A stretch of 21,311 bases of DNA from a virus. The stretch covers positions 1 through 21,311 of IMG/VR virus record IMGVR_UViG_3300021963_000763; one strand, written 5' to 3'. The notes below the pieces were generated by a model. It worked only from the letters and a program-made list of their open reading frames with translations. It had not been told where the DNA came from and did no database searches. Shown piece after piece: positions 15,268 to 21,087 of the stretch; position 1 is the stretch's first letter; the number at the start of each line of letters is the position of its first letter. Made by a program: the position numbers and the translations under genes.

Positions 15268-15531
15268 ATGCTACGGCGACCAGAACAATTTGAGTCGCCA
15301 AGTTGTGCAACAGTAGGTGGAGATTTCTGGTTTCCTGAGAAGGATGCCAGCAAGTATGAGAATCAGTTTGCTAAAACAATCTGTGCTTCTTGCCTCCACA
15401 AAAACGAATGCGCTGAGTGGGGTATCCAAAAAGAAAACTTTGGTATCTGGGGTGGGTTGTCAGATGTGGACCGCCGACTAATCAGACGCAAGCGTGGGAT
15501 CAGAGTTAATCAGGAGGAAGACGTTGCTTAA
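15268..15531 (+). CDS. WhiB-like Fe-S transcriptional regulator
   Basis: 87 residues from ATG 15268. The four WhiB cysteines are C13, C39, C42 and C48, in the C-x(n)-CxxC-x5-C layout, followed by GIWGG (59-63) and a basic C-terminal part RRLIRRKRGIRV. WhiB proteins hold a [4Fe-4S] cluster, bind the housekeeping sigma factor and change promoter choice; they exist only in actinobacteria and their phages. In phage TM4 a WhiB alters host WhiB2 function and superinfection. Here it lies between a replication protein and the helicase gene and is likely early. It supports an actinobacterial host. Confidence 0.9.
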   Translation: MLRRPEQFESPSCATVGGDFWFPEKDASKYENQFAKTICASCLHKNECAEWGIQKENFGIWGGLSDVDRRLIRRKRGIRVNQEEDVA

Positions 15532-16372
15532 TCTATCCCGTGCGTGGGGCGGTGTGCTTACCAAAGCAACACCACTGCCTGATGTATGGGATGGCTTAGC
15601 TGCCAAGCAGATTAAGTTCAGACGTGGGCAAGTATGTATGGTTGCAGCAGCACCTAATGCTGGTAAGTCAATGTTCGCATTGATCTATGCAATCAAAGCA
15701 AAGGTGCCTACCTTGTTCTTCTCTGCCGACACTGATACAACTACCGTGATGATGCGAGCAGCATCGCATACATCCGGTCACTCACAGATTACTGTTGAGG
15801 CAAACTTGGCTAGCGATAGCCACCACTACGACCATCACTTCCAGAAGATTGACCACATCAAGTGGGTCTTTGATTCGTCACCAACGATAGATGATCTTGA
15901 GTTAGAGATCAGAGCTTACGTAGAACTCTACGGTGAAGCACCTGAACTCATCATCATAGATAACCTAATGAACGTGGCAGCAGAGACAGACAATGAATGG
16001 TCAGGACTACGTGCGATTATGATGGAACTGCACGATATGGCACGTAAGACTGAGGCTTGTGTAATGGTGTTGCACCACGTCTCTGAGCAATCAGAGTACG
16101 GGTCAACTACTAAGCCACCAGCACGTAGGTCTATCCACGGTAAGGTCAGTCAGTTACCTGCATTGATTCTTACACTGGGCTACGACCCGAATCAAAACAC
16201 TTTGGCAGTAGCAGCTGTGAAGAACCGCTTTGGTCCACACACAGCAGATGCTTCCGATTATGCACAACTGCTAGTAAACTATGCAGCCTGTCAGATCGGT
16301 GACCAGGATGAGTTTGGTTGGATGTTAAGAAGAGATGCAATGGCTGGGTATCAAGGAGGATACAACGTATGA
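15524..16372 (+). CDS. DnaB/RecA-fold ATPase, putative helicase
   Basis: 282 residues if TTG 15524 is the start: AGGAGGAAG lies directly upstream, while GTG 15494 has none. The stop of whiB overlaps the start by 8 bases. Walker A is AAAPNAGKS (about 41-49), Walker B is LIIIDN (about 145-150), and the conserved VMVLHHVSE segment (about 180-190) fits a RecA/DnaB-like motor. The N-terminal region of DnaB is missing, so the protein is a short helicase core, perhaps working with the separate primase genes downstream. Otherwise it could be a RecA-like recombinase. Confidence 0.75.
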   Translation: MLNLSRAWGGVLTKATPLPDVWDGLAAKQIKFRRGQVCMVAAAPNAGKSMFALIYAIKAKVPTLFFSADTDTTTVMMRAASHTSGHSQITVEANLASDSHHYDHHFQKIDHIKWVFDSSPTIDDLELEIRAYVELYGEAPELIIIDNLMNVAAETDNEWSGLRAIMMELHDMARKTEACVMVLHHVSEQSEYGSTTKPPARRSIHGKVSQLPALILTLGYDPNQNTLAVAAVKNRFGPHTADASDYAQLLVNYAACQIGDQDEFGWMLRRDAMAGYQGGYNV

Positions 16373-16566
16373 CAAGACTAAAAGATCCTGAGAACGTTTG
16401 GTCTTTGCGTTACAGAGATGATATGCGTGAGACATTACAGATACGTCTGAGCAAAGAGCAGAAGCAAACGCTGAACTCTGAAGCTAAGGACAGGGGTATC
16501 TCTACCAATGAATTGATTAGACAGTACGCCGACTACTTAATGAACTACGAGGAAACCAATGGCTAA
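16369..16566 (+). CDS. Ribbon-helix-helix DNA-binding protein
   Basis: 65 residues from ATG 16369, behind AAGGAGGATACAAC and overlapping the helicase stop by 4 bases. Residues 20-27 (RETLQIRL) are the ribbon strand; SKEQKQTLNSEAKDRG and STNELIRQYADYLMN are the two helices of a CopG/Arc-like fold. Such proteins dimerise and bind short inverted repeats, often as repressors. It is a candidate for the palindrome at 12797-12814. A toxin-antitoxin antitoxin is another possibility, but no toxin neighbour is visible. Confidence 0.75.
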   Translation: MTRLKDPENVWSLRYRDDMRETLQIRLSKEQKQTLNSEAKDRGISTNELIRQYADYLMNYEETNG

Positions 16567-16720
16567 CACAGAGATGCAGTATGTAAAGAACCGCATTGTT
16601 AAATTAGAGAAGGACTTTGCTGCCTTTGCTTCGCTCTTAATTCAAGCAGGTATCGTTGAAGTTAAAGAAGAAGATGGCGTTCAGGTTTATGCAGTCAACA
16701 AGGTCAAGCTAGATGGCTAA
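16559..16720 (+). CDS. Small hypothetical protein (53 aa)
   Basis: ATG 16559 overlaps the previous gene by 8 bases; the product runs MANTEMQYVKNRIVKLEKDF then AAFASLLIQAGIVEVKEEDG and ends VYAVNKVKLDG. One long helix is followed by a strand pair. The next gene starts 8 bases before its stop. No family recognised. Supported by overlaps on both sides and by the absence of other open frames here. Confidence 0.55.
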   Translation: MANTEMQYVKNRIVKLEKDFAAFASLLIQAGIVEVKEEDGVQVYAVNKVKLDG

Positions 16721-17063
16721 TAAGAACGGACGCAAGGGTTCTCAGTTTGAGACAGACGTTATGAAATGGCTTCGCGGTGCGGGAGTTATGGCAGAACGTT
16801 TGACTAAGGCTGGGGCAAAGGATGAGGGAGATATGGTTGTTATCATATCTGGAGAAACCTACATCCTTGAACTAAAGAACAGGCAGACGCTATCGCTGCC
16901 GGAGTTCTGGAGAGAAGCGCAAGTTGAGGCGCTTAACTACGCAAAGGCTAGGGGTCTCGGGGAAGTGCCTCTTTCATACGTTGTAGTTAAGCGTCGCAAC
17001 GCTTCAATAGATCAGGCTTGGGTAATCCAAGACTTAACTCAATGGCTAAAGGAGAAGAAGTAA
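16713..17063 (+). CDS. Holliday-junction-resolvase-like PD-(D/E)XK nuclease
   Basis: 116 residues from ATG 16713. The core is visible: FETDVMKWLRGAGVMAERL with E13, DEGDMVV with D40, and YILELKNR with E53 and K55, then LPEFWREAQVEA. This is the archaeal Hjc/VRR-like resolvase arrangement found in many phages. It would cut branched DNA intermediates before packaging. The position between replication genes agrees. Specificity for Holliday junctions is inferred from the family. Confidence 0.75.
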   Translation: MANKNGRKGSQFETDVMKWLRGAGVMAERLTKAGAKDEGDMVVIISGETYILELKNRQTLSLPEFWREAQVEALNYAKARGLGEVPLSYVVVKRRNASIDQAWVIQDLTQWLKEKK

Positions 17064-17218
17064 TGCCAGTACCAGGTGGAGAAATTACAACAACAGAACT
17101 ATGGCAAGCGCCAGTAGAGGTTGAATCAGCTGAGGCTGTTGCTGCTATTGAAGATGATGAGCAGTTAGTTGAAGTGGTAGAGGAGTTAGTGCAAGATGAT
17201 CTGCCAGAACTGTCTTAA
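17063..17218 (+). CDS. Highly acidic small protein (51 aa)
   Basis: ATG overlaps the resolvase stop (TAATG at 17061-17065). The product has 11 Glu and 4 Asp and no Lys, Arg or His. The acidic part is helical, IEDDEQLVEVVEELVQDD. Such a charge pattern is typical of DNA-mimic or protein-interaction peptides. The following zinc-motif gene begins in its last 23 bases. No family recognised; real coding status is supported by the overlaps. Confidence 0.5.
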   Translation: MPVPGGEITTTELWQAPVEVESAEAVAAIEDDEQLVEVVEELVQDDLPELS

Positions 17219-17363
17219 GGGTGGGGCTGAGAACAGAGCTAGCCACTTCAAGCGTGCCTCACACTGGCACTCTAAGTGCGACTTCAAGGGGTGCGTATGT
17301 CAACACAAGACTGGTCCAGGACTAGTAAAGGTAACAGAGTCCAAGCTAACACCATCCCAATAG
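17196..17363 (+). CDS. Small zinc-binding protein (55 aa)
   Basis: ATG 17196, with AGGAG ten bases upstream; too short for many gene finders. The protein reads MICQNCLKGG, a linker with two or three His (SHFKRASHWH), then KCDFKGCVCQHKTGPG. Two CxxC-like pairs and several His form one or two zinc sites. I recall this type in many actinophages (CxxC ... CKGCTCQHK), without known function. It overlaps the acidic gene by 23 bases and the primase zinc gene by 67 bases, all in different frames. Confidence 0.7.
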   Translation: MICQNCLKGGAENRASHFKRASHWHSKCDFKGCVCQHKTGPGLVKVTESKLTPSQ

Positions 17364-17665
17364 AACCAATCGTAAGTTTCTTCGGCGGTGAAACAAGAGG
17401 TGGCACCGGCGAGATAAGAGTCAAGTGCTTGATGCACAATGACTCACATAGATCTGCCTCAATGAACGTAGATACCAACCTTTACTACTGTCAAACCTGT
17501 GGTAAGGGTGGCAATGCAGTCAACATAGTCTGCATACTAGAGAACTTGGAGTTTATAGATGGCCTCAAACGTGCAGTCGAAATTGCTGCTGGAAGCGGCG
17601 CAGCGATACGCACAGGCAATAAGTCCAGAGGTGCTAGACGTGCTAGCCGCACGTGGGATATCTGA
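17297..17665 (+). CDS. Primase zinc-binding (CHC2) domain protein
   Basis: 122 residues from ATG 17297; an upstream GTG at 17276 is less likely. The CHC2-type zinc finger is C44-x2-H47 (VKCLMHNDS) and C65-x2-C68 (YYCQTCGKGGNAVNIV), normally the N-terminal domain of DnaG-like primases, which recognises the template initiation site. The C-terminal 35 residues lie over the start of the TOPRIM gene in another frame. The primase therefore seems to be made in two pieces that should act together with the ATPase at 15524. Confidence 0.8.
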   Translation: MSTQDWSRTSKGNRVQANTIPIEPIVSFFGGETRGGTGEIRVKCLMHNDSHRSASMNVDTNLYYCQTCGKGGNAVNIVCILENLEFIDGLKRAVEIAAGSGAAIRTGNKSRGARRASRTWDI

Positions 17666-18209
17666 ATTAGTTGCAGCTAAGTTTCAACTAGGCACAGTTT
17701 ATGAGCCACACAATGGACACGAGATGCACGAGGGTTGGCTGTCTATTCCATACATCACTGCCAGTGGTAGTTGCGTAGGCTTTAAGTTCAGACGCATAGA
17801 TGATGGTAAGCCTAAGTACGGCTCACCTACAGGGCAGAAGGCACACCTGTATAACGTATGCGACATCACCATTGACTCACCACACATCGTTGTGTGCGAG
17901 GGTGAACTAGATGCAGTAATTACTAGCGGTGTGCTTGGTATCCCAGCAGTGGGTGTGCCAGGTGTTGCTGCTTGGAAGCCACACTTTCCAAAACTATTTA
18001 ATGGCTACGAAACTATCTACGTTGTTGGTGACAACGACATCAAAGAAGATGGGTCTAATCCTGGAGCTGAGTTTGCCAAGCGTGTTGCTAACGAGGTAAT
18101 GAACTCAGTTATTGTTACACTACCACCAGGTATGGACATCAATGACTACTACCTAGCACACGGGGCAGATGCCACACGTGCTTTGCTAGTAGGTGAGCAG
18201 ATTGGATAA
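17559..18209 (+). CDS. TOPRIM-domain primase subunit
   Basis: 216 residues; ATG 17559 has TTGGAGTTTATAG upstream and lies 107 bases inside the zinc-domain gene, in the +1 frame. The TOPRIM signature is VVCEGELDAV (E114) and IYVVGDNDIKEDG (about 153-165; D158, D160), the metal-binding catalytic core of primases and gp4-like enzymes. An N-terminal helical part (1-45) and a beta part follow the usual primase order. It lacks a helicase part. It would make RNA primers together with the upstream zinc-domain protein. Confidence 0.8.
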   Translation: MASNVQSKLLLEAAQRYAQAISPEVLDVLAARGISELVAAKFQLGTVYEPHNGHEMHEGWLSIPYITASGSCVGFKFRRIDDGKPKYGSPTGQKAHLYNVCDITIDSPHIVVCEGELDAVITSGVLGIPAVGVPGVAAWKPHFPKLFNGYETIYVVGDNDIKEDGSNPGAEFAKRVANEVMNSVIVTLPPGMDINDYYLAHGADATRALLVGEQIG

Positions 18210-18215
18210 GAGTGA

Positions 18216-18611
18216 ATGGCTACAGATGGTACAGATTTTGCAGCATATGGGCTTCCAGATCCTAGAGATCAATACGGAAACCGAGACACTCTTGATTCGA
18301 CCTACACAGACAAGATAGATGCTGCCTTTATCGCAGATGTCTGGCGCATAATGGACCAAGCGGGTAATCTCTTGGTGCGTAAGCATCACGACTACGGCCC
18401 AAAGAACATTGCTCACTCACCAGGTGGACCACTTAATGGTTTGCGTGTACGTATGTGGGACAAGATAGCTCGTATCAATAACCTATTAGACTCAGGCGTT
18501 AAGCCAAGTAACGAGTCACTGCGTGATTCTTTCTTAGACTTACTGAACTACTCAGCTATTGCAATGATGGTACTCGATGGCGTATGGCCTGAAGTGCAGG
18601 ACAATGACTGA
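18216..18611 (+). CDS. DUF1599-like nucleotide-modification-associated protein
   Basis: 131 residues; ATG 18216, six bases after the primase stop. The run LLVRKHHDYGPKNIA (about 52-66), PLNGLRVRMWDKIARINNLL (72-91) and ESLRDSFLDLLNYSAIAM (100-117) matches my memory of DUF1599, a domain linked to modified nucleotide metabolism and often found in phages with hypermodified DNA. The helices and the Asp-Leu-Leu-Asn-Tyr pattern resemble MazG-like pyrophosphohydrolase folds. No other base-modification gene is seen here. Its stop region overlaps the sigma-like gene by 8 bases. Confidence 0.7.
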   Translation: MATDGTDFAAYGLPDPRDQYGNRDTLDSTYTDKIDAAFIADVWRIMDQAGNLLVRKHHDYGPKNIAHSPGGPLNGLRVRMWDKIARINNLLDSGVKPSNESLRDSFLDLLNYSAIAMMVLDGVWPEVQDND

Positions 18612-19236
18612 GTTACACCCAGTTGTGTATGACCTAGCACCTAGCGTAGCTGGGACTATCTATCGCAGGTACAAGAACTACGTTGAACGTGATGACATCA
18701 AGCAGGAGTGTATGGCTTGGGCTATTACTCGTACTGCTTACATCACTGAGCAGATGAGTGAAGAGAACGAAGAGCGACGCAAGCACAACGAGCAACGCAT
18801 CGCATACCAAATGCGACGTGTAGCAGAACGCTATGCTCGTAAAGAGAAGGCATCTAAGTCTGGCTATCAGACAACAGATGAAGCCTACTATGAGTCAGCT
18901 GGTATCGGACAGTTGCTACCTTTTGTTATTGCATCAGTCATTGATGGCACAGTATTAGAACAGGTACAACAGATGGTGCAGGACGGACAACCCAAGGGTA
19001 AGTCCAGTCCGGCAGAAGGTGGCAACCTACTTGCTACTCTCATTGACATCAAGCGTGCATACCTATCACTAGATCCAGATGAGCAGACCTTGCTGCGCCT
19101 ACGTCACCACGAGAGCGCAACCCTACAACAGATCGCACAGGTGGTTGAGTGTGCAGTATCTACTGCAGATCGCAGATGCAACAACGCTATGCGTAAACTA
19201 ATTGAACAGCTCGGAGGCCCCAGTCCGTGGCAATGA
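18604..19236 (+). CDS. Sigma-70-like factor
   Basis: 210 residues from ATG 18604 (the first in-frame codons upstream belong to the previous gene). The N-terminal YVERDDIKQECMAWAI (about 26-41) resembles sigma region 2. The end, LSLDPDEQTLLRLRHHESA then IAQVVECAVSTADRRCNNAM with RKLIEQL (about 155-203), is a region-4-like helix-turn-helix. The middle, including TDEAYYESAG, is variable. It would direct host RNA polymerase to phage promoters, possibly late ones. The similarity is motif-level, and a plain HTH regulator remains possible. Confidence 0.65.
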   Translation: MTELHPVVYDLAPSVAGTIYRRYKNYVERDDIKQECMAWAITRTAYITEQMSEENEERRKHNEQRIAYQMRRVAERYARKEKASKSGYQTTDEAYYESAGIGQLLPFVIASVIDGTVLEQVQQMVQDGQPKGKSSPAEGGNLLATLIDIKRAYLSLDPDEQTLLRLRHHESATLQQIAQVVECAVSTADRRCNNAMRKLIEQLGGPSPWQ

Positions 19237-19616
19237 AAGAGCAAGACCTATTTGATTTCCTCAAGTCTAGTTTGTATCCAGACTTAGAGCGTAGCCCTGG
19301 CATCTATGATGCCTTCGACTGCTTCAGTATGGCAGCTGGTCACTACATAGAGTTGAAGTGTCGTTACACTCACTACGATACGTTGCTGATTGAAGAGATG
19401 AAGTACCGCAAGCTGATAACGCAGGCAGCAGAGCGAGATCTCATCCCGTTCTACATCAACTCGACACCGAAAGGTGTCTTTTCTTTTGACCTAATGGATG
19501 TACCTGAACCTGACTGGGTAAGCCACTGGATGCCAGCGACTACCGAGTTCTCACGTTCACAAAAGATTAGTAAGTTAGTAGGTTACCTAGCAATCGAAGA
19601 GGCAGTACAACTATGA
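19227..19616 (+). CDS. PD-(D/E)XK-like nuclease/phage hypothetical
   Basis: 129 residues from GTG 19227, which has GGAGG nine bases upstream; ATG 19233 is the alternative. The visible core is IYDAFDCFSMAAGHYIELKC with D31, E42 and K44 (D...ExK), then YTHYDTLLIEEMKYRKLI. The layout is like small phage PD-(D/E)XK proteins such as endonuclease-like or restriction-like proteins. Other conserved residues are not clear, so this is a weaker assignment than for the resolvase at 16713. It overlaps its two neighbours. Confidence 0.6.
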   Translation: MAMKEQDLFDFLKSSLYPDLERSPGIYDAFDCFSMAAGHYIELKCRYTHYDTLLIEEMKYRKLITQAAERDLIPFYINSTPKGVFSFDLMDVPEPDWVSHWMPATTEFSRSQKISKLVGYLAIEEAVQL

Positions 19617-19786
19617 TGTATGACTATCGTTGCACAGAGTGCAACAGTGAGATAACTATTGAGCGTAGCATCCACGATGAACCGCGTTCGCCTTCTTGCT
19701 TTGACTGTCACATAGAGATGGTCCGTAAGTTTGATGCACCTAGTATCCAGTTCAAAGGCGGAGGGTTCTATGTCAACGGCGGATAA
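19613..19786 (+). CDS. FmdB-like zinc ribbon protein
   Basis: 57 residues; ATG 19613 overlaps the previous stop (ATGA). The start MMYDYRCTECN and the pairs C7-x2-C10 and C29-x2-C32 (SCFDCHIEM) with RKFDAPSIQFKGGGFY match the FmdB family CxxC-CxxC ribbon. Such proteins are putative transcription or translation-related regulators of unknown mechanism. It overlaps the methyltransferase by 17 bases. Confidence 0.7.
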   Translation: MMYDYRCTECNSEITIERSIHDEPRSPSCFDCHIEMVRKFDAPSIQFKGGGFYVNGG

Positions 19787-20342
19787 GTTTCCTGATTGGT
19801 TTAGTATGACAGCTAAGCCTAACTTCGAGAAGTATCTAATTCCGTTAGCGGGCGTGGATAATTTAGAGTTCCTTCAACTTGGTGCATACACAGGGGACGC
19901 TAGCGTGTGGATGCTAGACAACATTAAACCTTTGATGCTAACAGATGTAGATACTTGGGAAGGTAGCGACGAGGAAGCACATAAGAAGATGAACTTCTCT
20001 GAGGTTGAGTCTGTCTATGATGAGAAAGTCAAGGGTCGTACAAACAAATATAAGTGCACAACTTTTGATTACCTATTCAAGTATTCAATACCAGGTTTTA
20101 TTGAGTACGACTTCATCTACGTAGATGCAGACCACACCGCAGCTGGTGCATTACTAGATGGTGAGTTATCCTGGCCACTGCTTAAGTCTGGTGGCATCAT
20201 AGCCTTTGATGATTACCAATGGGGCGCAGAACTACCTGCATCTAAGTCACCCAAACTAGGCATTGATCTATTCTTAGAGCGTCACGCTGGTGAGTATGAG
20301 TTACTAGAGCAGGGTCTACAAGTTTGGTTGCGTAAACTTTAA
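19770..20342 (+). CDS. Class I SAM-dependent methyltransferase
   Basis: 190 residues from ATG 19770, behind GGCGGAGGGTTCT; an upstream start at 19731 is not needed. Motif I is FLQLGAYTGDAS (34-45), an acidic strand end LTDVDTW follows (57-63), then DFIYVDADHTAAG (114-126) and the late SGGIIAFDDYQW (140-151). This is the Methyltransf_24-like class I fold. The substrate is not clear: a sugar, nucleotide or small molecule. It ends the early plus-strand operon, followed by a terminator. It might act with the virion glycosylation genes. Confidence 0.75.
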   Translation: MSTADKFPDWFSMTAKPNFEKYLIPLAGVDNLEFLQLGAYTGDASVWMLDNIKPLMLTDVDTWEGSDEEAHKKMNFSEVESVYDEKVKGRTNKYKCTTFDYLFKYSIPGFIEYDFIYVDADHTAAGALLDGELSWPLLKSGGIIAFDDYQWGAELPASKSPKLGIDLFLERHAGEYELLEQGLQVWLRKL

Positions 20343-20350
20343 GCAAAGCA

Positions 20351-20385
20351 AAAGACCCACCGGTTCCCGTTACCAGTGGGTCTTT
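20351..20385. terminator. Bidirectional intrinsic terminator between convergent operons
   Basis: AAAGACCCAC (20351-20360) pairs perfectly with GTGGGTCTTT (20376-20385); the loop can form a short inner GGT/ACC stem. Because the arms carry A-run and T-run ends, the structure can stop transcription from both the methyltransferase side and the minus-strand operon. It lies in the only gap between the two convergent operons. Confidence 0.85.
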
Positions 20386-20389
20386 GTTA

Positions 20390-20418
20390 GCTAAGGGAAA
20401 GGGTTAGAAACCCTTAGC
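20390..20418. other. Second inverted repeat in the convergent gap
   Basis: GCTAAGGG (20390-20397) and CCCTTAGC (20411-20418) are perfectly complementary with a 13-base loop; an alternative AAGGGTT/AACCCTT pairing overlaps it. It sits between the terminator and the end of the minus-strand operon. It could assist termination or protect the 3' end of minus-strand messages. No T-run of its own. Confidence 0.5.
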
Positions 20419-20430
20419 AAGATTATGCTA

Positions 20431-20730
20431 TCACACCTTAGTACCACCCTCTTCTATCGGAGTGGCGCTTAGCGCTGCACGCACTCCCTGAGTAGCGGTG
20501 AGCAAGGTATCTAATACCGTGGAGGATCTGTAATTCAGGTTGGCTACTACGCTCTCTAAGGAGTTGAGCAATTCCGTAAGCTGACGAAGCTGGTTTACCC
20601 TGAGAGTCTCTTGGGCGAGCAAGGTGGTCGAACCGGGACTCACGGGTCCAAAGCTCGACAAGACATCTGACTTGATTGTCATTGTATCCGAGTGCTCTTG
20701 CGTAACTAATCGTAAGTGTCTTGTTTTCAC
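20431..20730 (-). CDS. Alternative-frame ORF overlapping the transglycosylase (doubtful)
   Basis: 99 residues from a GTG complementary to 20728-20730, with a strong GGAGGAGAAGC just upstream. It overlaps the transglycosylase gene almost completely in another frame. The protein has a helical middle (LAQETLRVNQLRQLTELLNSL) and ends EEGGTKV. The open length, the good ribosome site and the helix pattern suggest real translation. The transglycosylase frame has clear enzyme motifs, so this one may be chance. Listed as a second reading frame, not as a known gene. Confidence 0.35.
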   Translation of the reverse strand: MKTRHLRLVTQEHSDTMTIKSDVLSSFGPVSPGSTTLLAQETLRVNQLRQLTELLNSLESVVANLNYRSSTVLDTLLTATQGVRAALSATPIEEGGTKV

Positions 20731-20875
20731 GCTTCTCCTCCATTGTCGCTTTCGTTCTCGCCTGCATCTCCGGTACTACCGGTAAATGCAGGGACGGCGT
20801 TCGCCCGTGTATGTGTAGTAATAGTAAGACGGGTACTATCAGCAACACCAATCCACTTTTTGCCTTCTTGCTCAT
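20438..20875 (-). CDS. Lytic transglycosylase-like protein with N-terminal membrane segment
   Basis: 145 residues from ATG complementary to 20873-20875, behind GAGGGAG; ATG 20743 (M45) is an alternative that would remove the membrane segment. Residues 1-22 are a basic start and hydrophobic run (GLVLLIVPVLLLLHI) like a signal or anchor. The enzyme part has LVELWTRESRF (catalytic E79), SSAYGIAQLL (98-106), PELQILHGIRYLAHRYSG (113-130) and the ending GWY, all typical of phage SLT-type proteins. It would cut the glycan chains of peptidoglycan, complementing the M15 endolysin on the other strand, or act at entry if virion-bound. Its 5' part overlaps the next upstream gene by 149 bases. Confidence 0.75.
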   Translation of the reverse strand: MSKKAKSGLVLLIVPVLLLLHIHGRTPSLHLPVVPEMQARTKATMEEKRENKTLTISYARALGYNDNQVRCLVELWTRESRFDHLARPRDSQGKPASSAYGIAQLLRERSSQPELQILHGIRYLAHRYSGSACSAKRHSDRRGWY

Positions 20876-21014
20876 CTAACTCCCTCTCTTCTACAAGCAA
20901 CTGCCTGTATTCGTCAGCGTATAAATGAGACAAGCGCACAAGCGCTCGATCTCTAGCTCTTCGATAGTTACGGTAATGAATAGACTGCTTCCCGCTTACC
21001 TCTCTACTCTCCAT
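20727..21014 (-). CDS. Conserved-looking small protein (IHYRNYRRARDRAL type)
   Basis: 95 residues from ATG complementary to 21012-21014, preceded by GGGAGGACAAGATCA; a TTG at 21035 is less likely. The centre IHYRNYRRARDRALVRLSHL then YADEYRQLLVEERELDEQEGKKW is a basic helix pair followed by a conserved Gly-Lys-Lys-Trp, a pattern I recall in actinophage proteins. The last 30 residues are polar and acidic. It might bind DNA or RNA, but this is a guess. Its start overlaps the 27-residue membrane gene by 11 bases; its 3' half overlaps the transglycosylase start. Confidence 0.65.
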   Translation of the reverse strand: MESREVSGKQSIHYRNYRRARDRALVRLSHLYADEYRQLLVEERELDEQEGKKWIGVADSTRLTITTHTRANAVPAFTGSTGDAGENESDNGGEA

Positions 21015-21087
21015 TGATCTTGTCCTCCCATACAATAAGTAGATAGACTACCACCATAACTGCAGCTAAACCTAGCCAGTAACTCAT
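21004..21087 (-). CDS. Tiny single-pass membrane protein (27 aa)
   Basis: ATG complementary to 21085-21087 overlaps the upstream stop (ATGA), with GGGAGGTAGGACT just before it. The product MSYWLGLAAVMVVVYLLIVW ends EDKINGE: one transmembrane helix followed by a charged tail. Translation coupling to both neighbours and a good ribosome site argue for reality. Function unknown; tiny phage membrane proteins may affect lysis or superinfection. Confidence 0.5.
   Translation of the reverse strand: MSYWLGLAAVMVVVYLLIVWEDKINGE

Noticed and set aside
16369-16720. Toxin-antitoxin pair (RHH protein plus following 53-residue gene)
   Set aside because: The second protein shows no RelE, PIN or other toxin signature, and the RHH gene is embedded in a replication operon.
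20610-20650. tRNA-like T-arm sequence (GGTTCGACC on the minus strand)
   Set aside because: No matching acceptor, D or anticodon arms; it lies inside the transglycosylase coding region.
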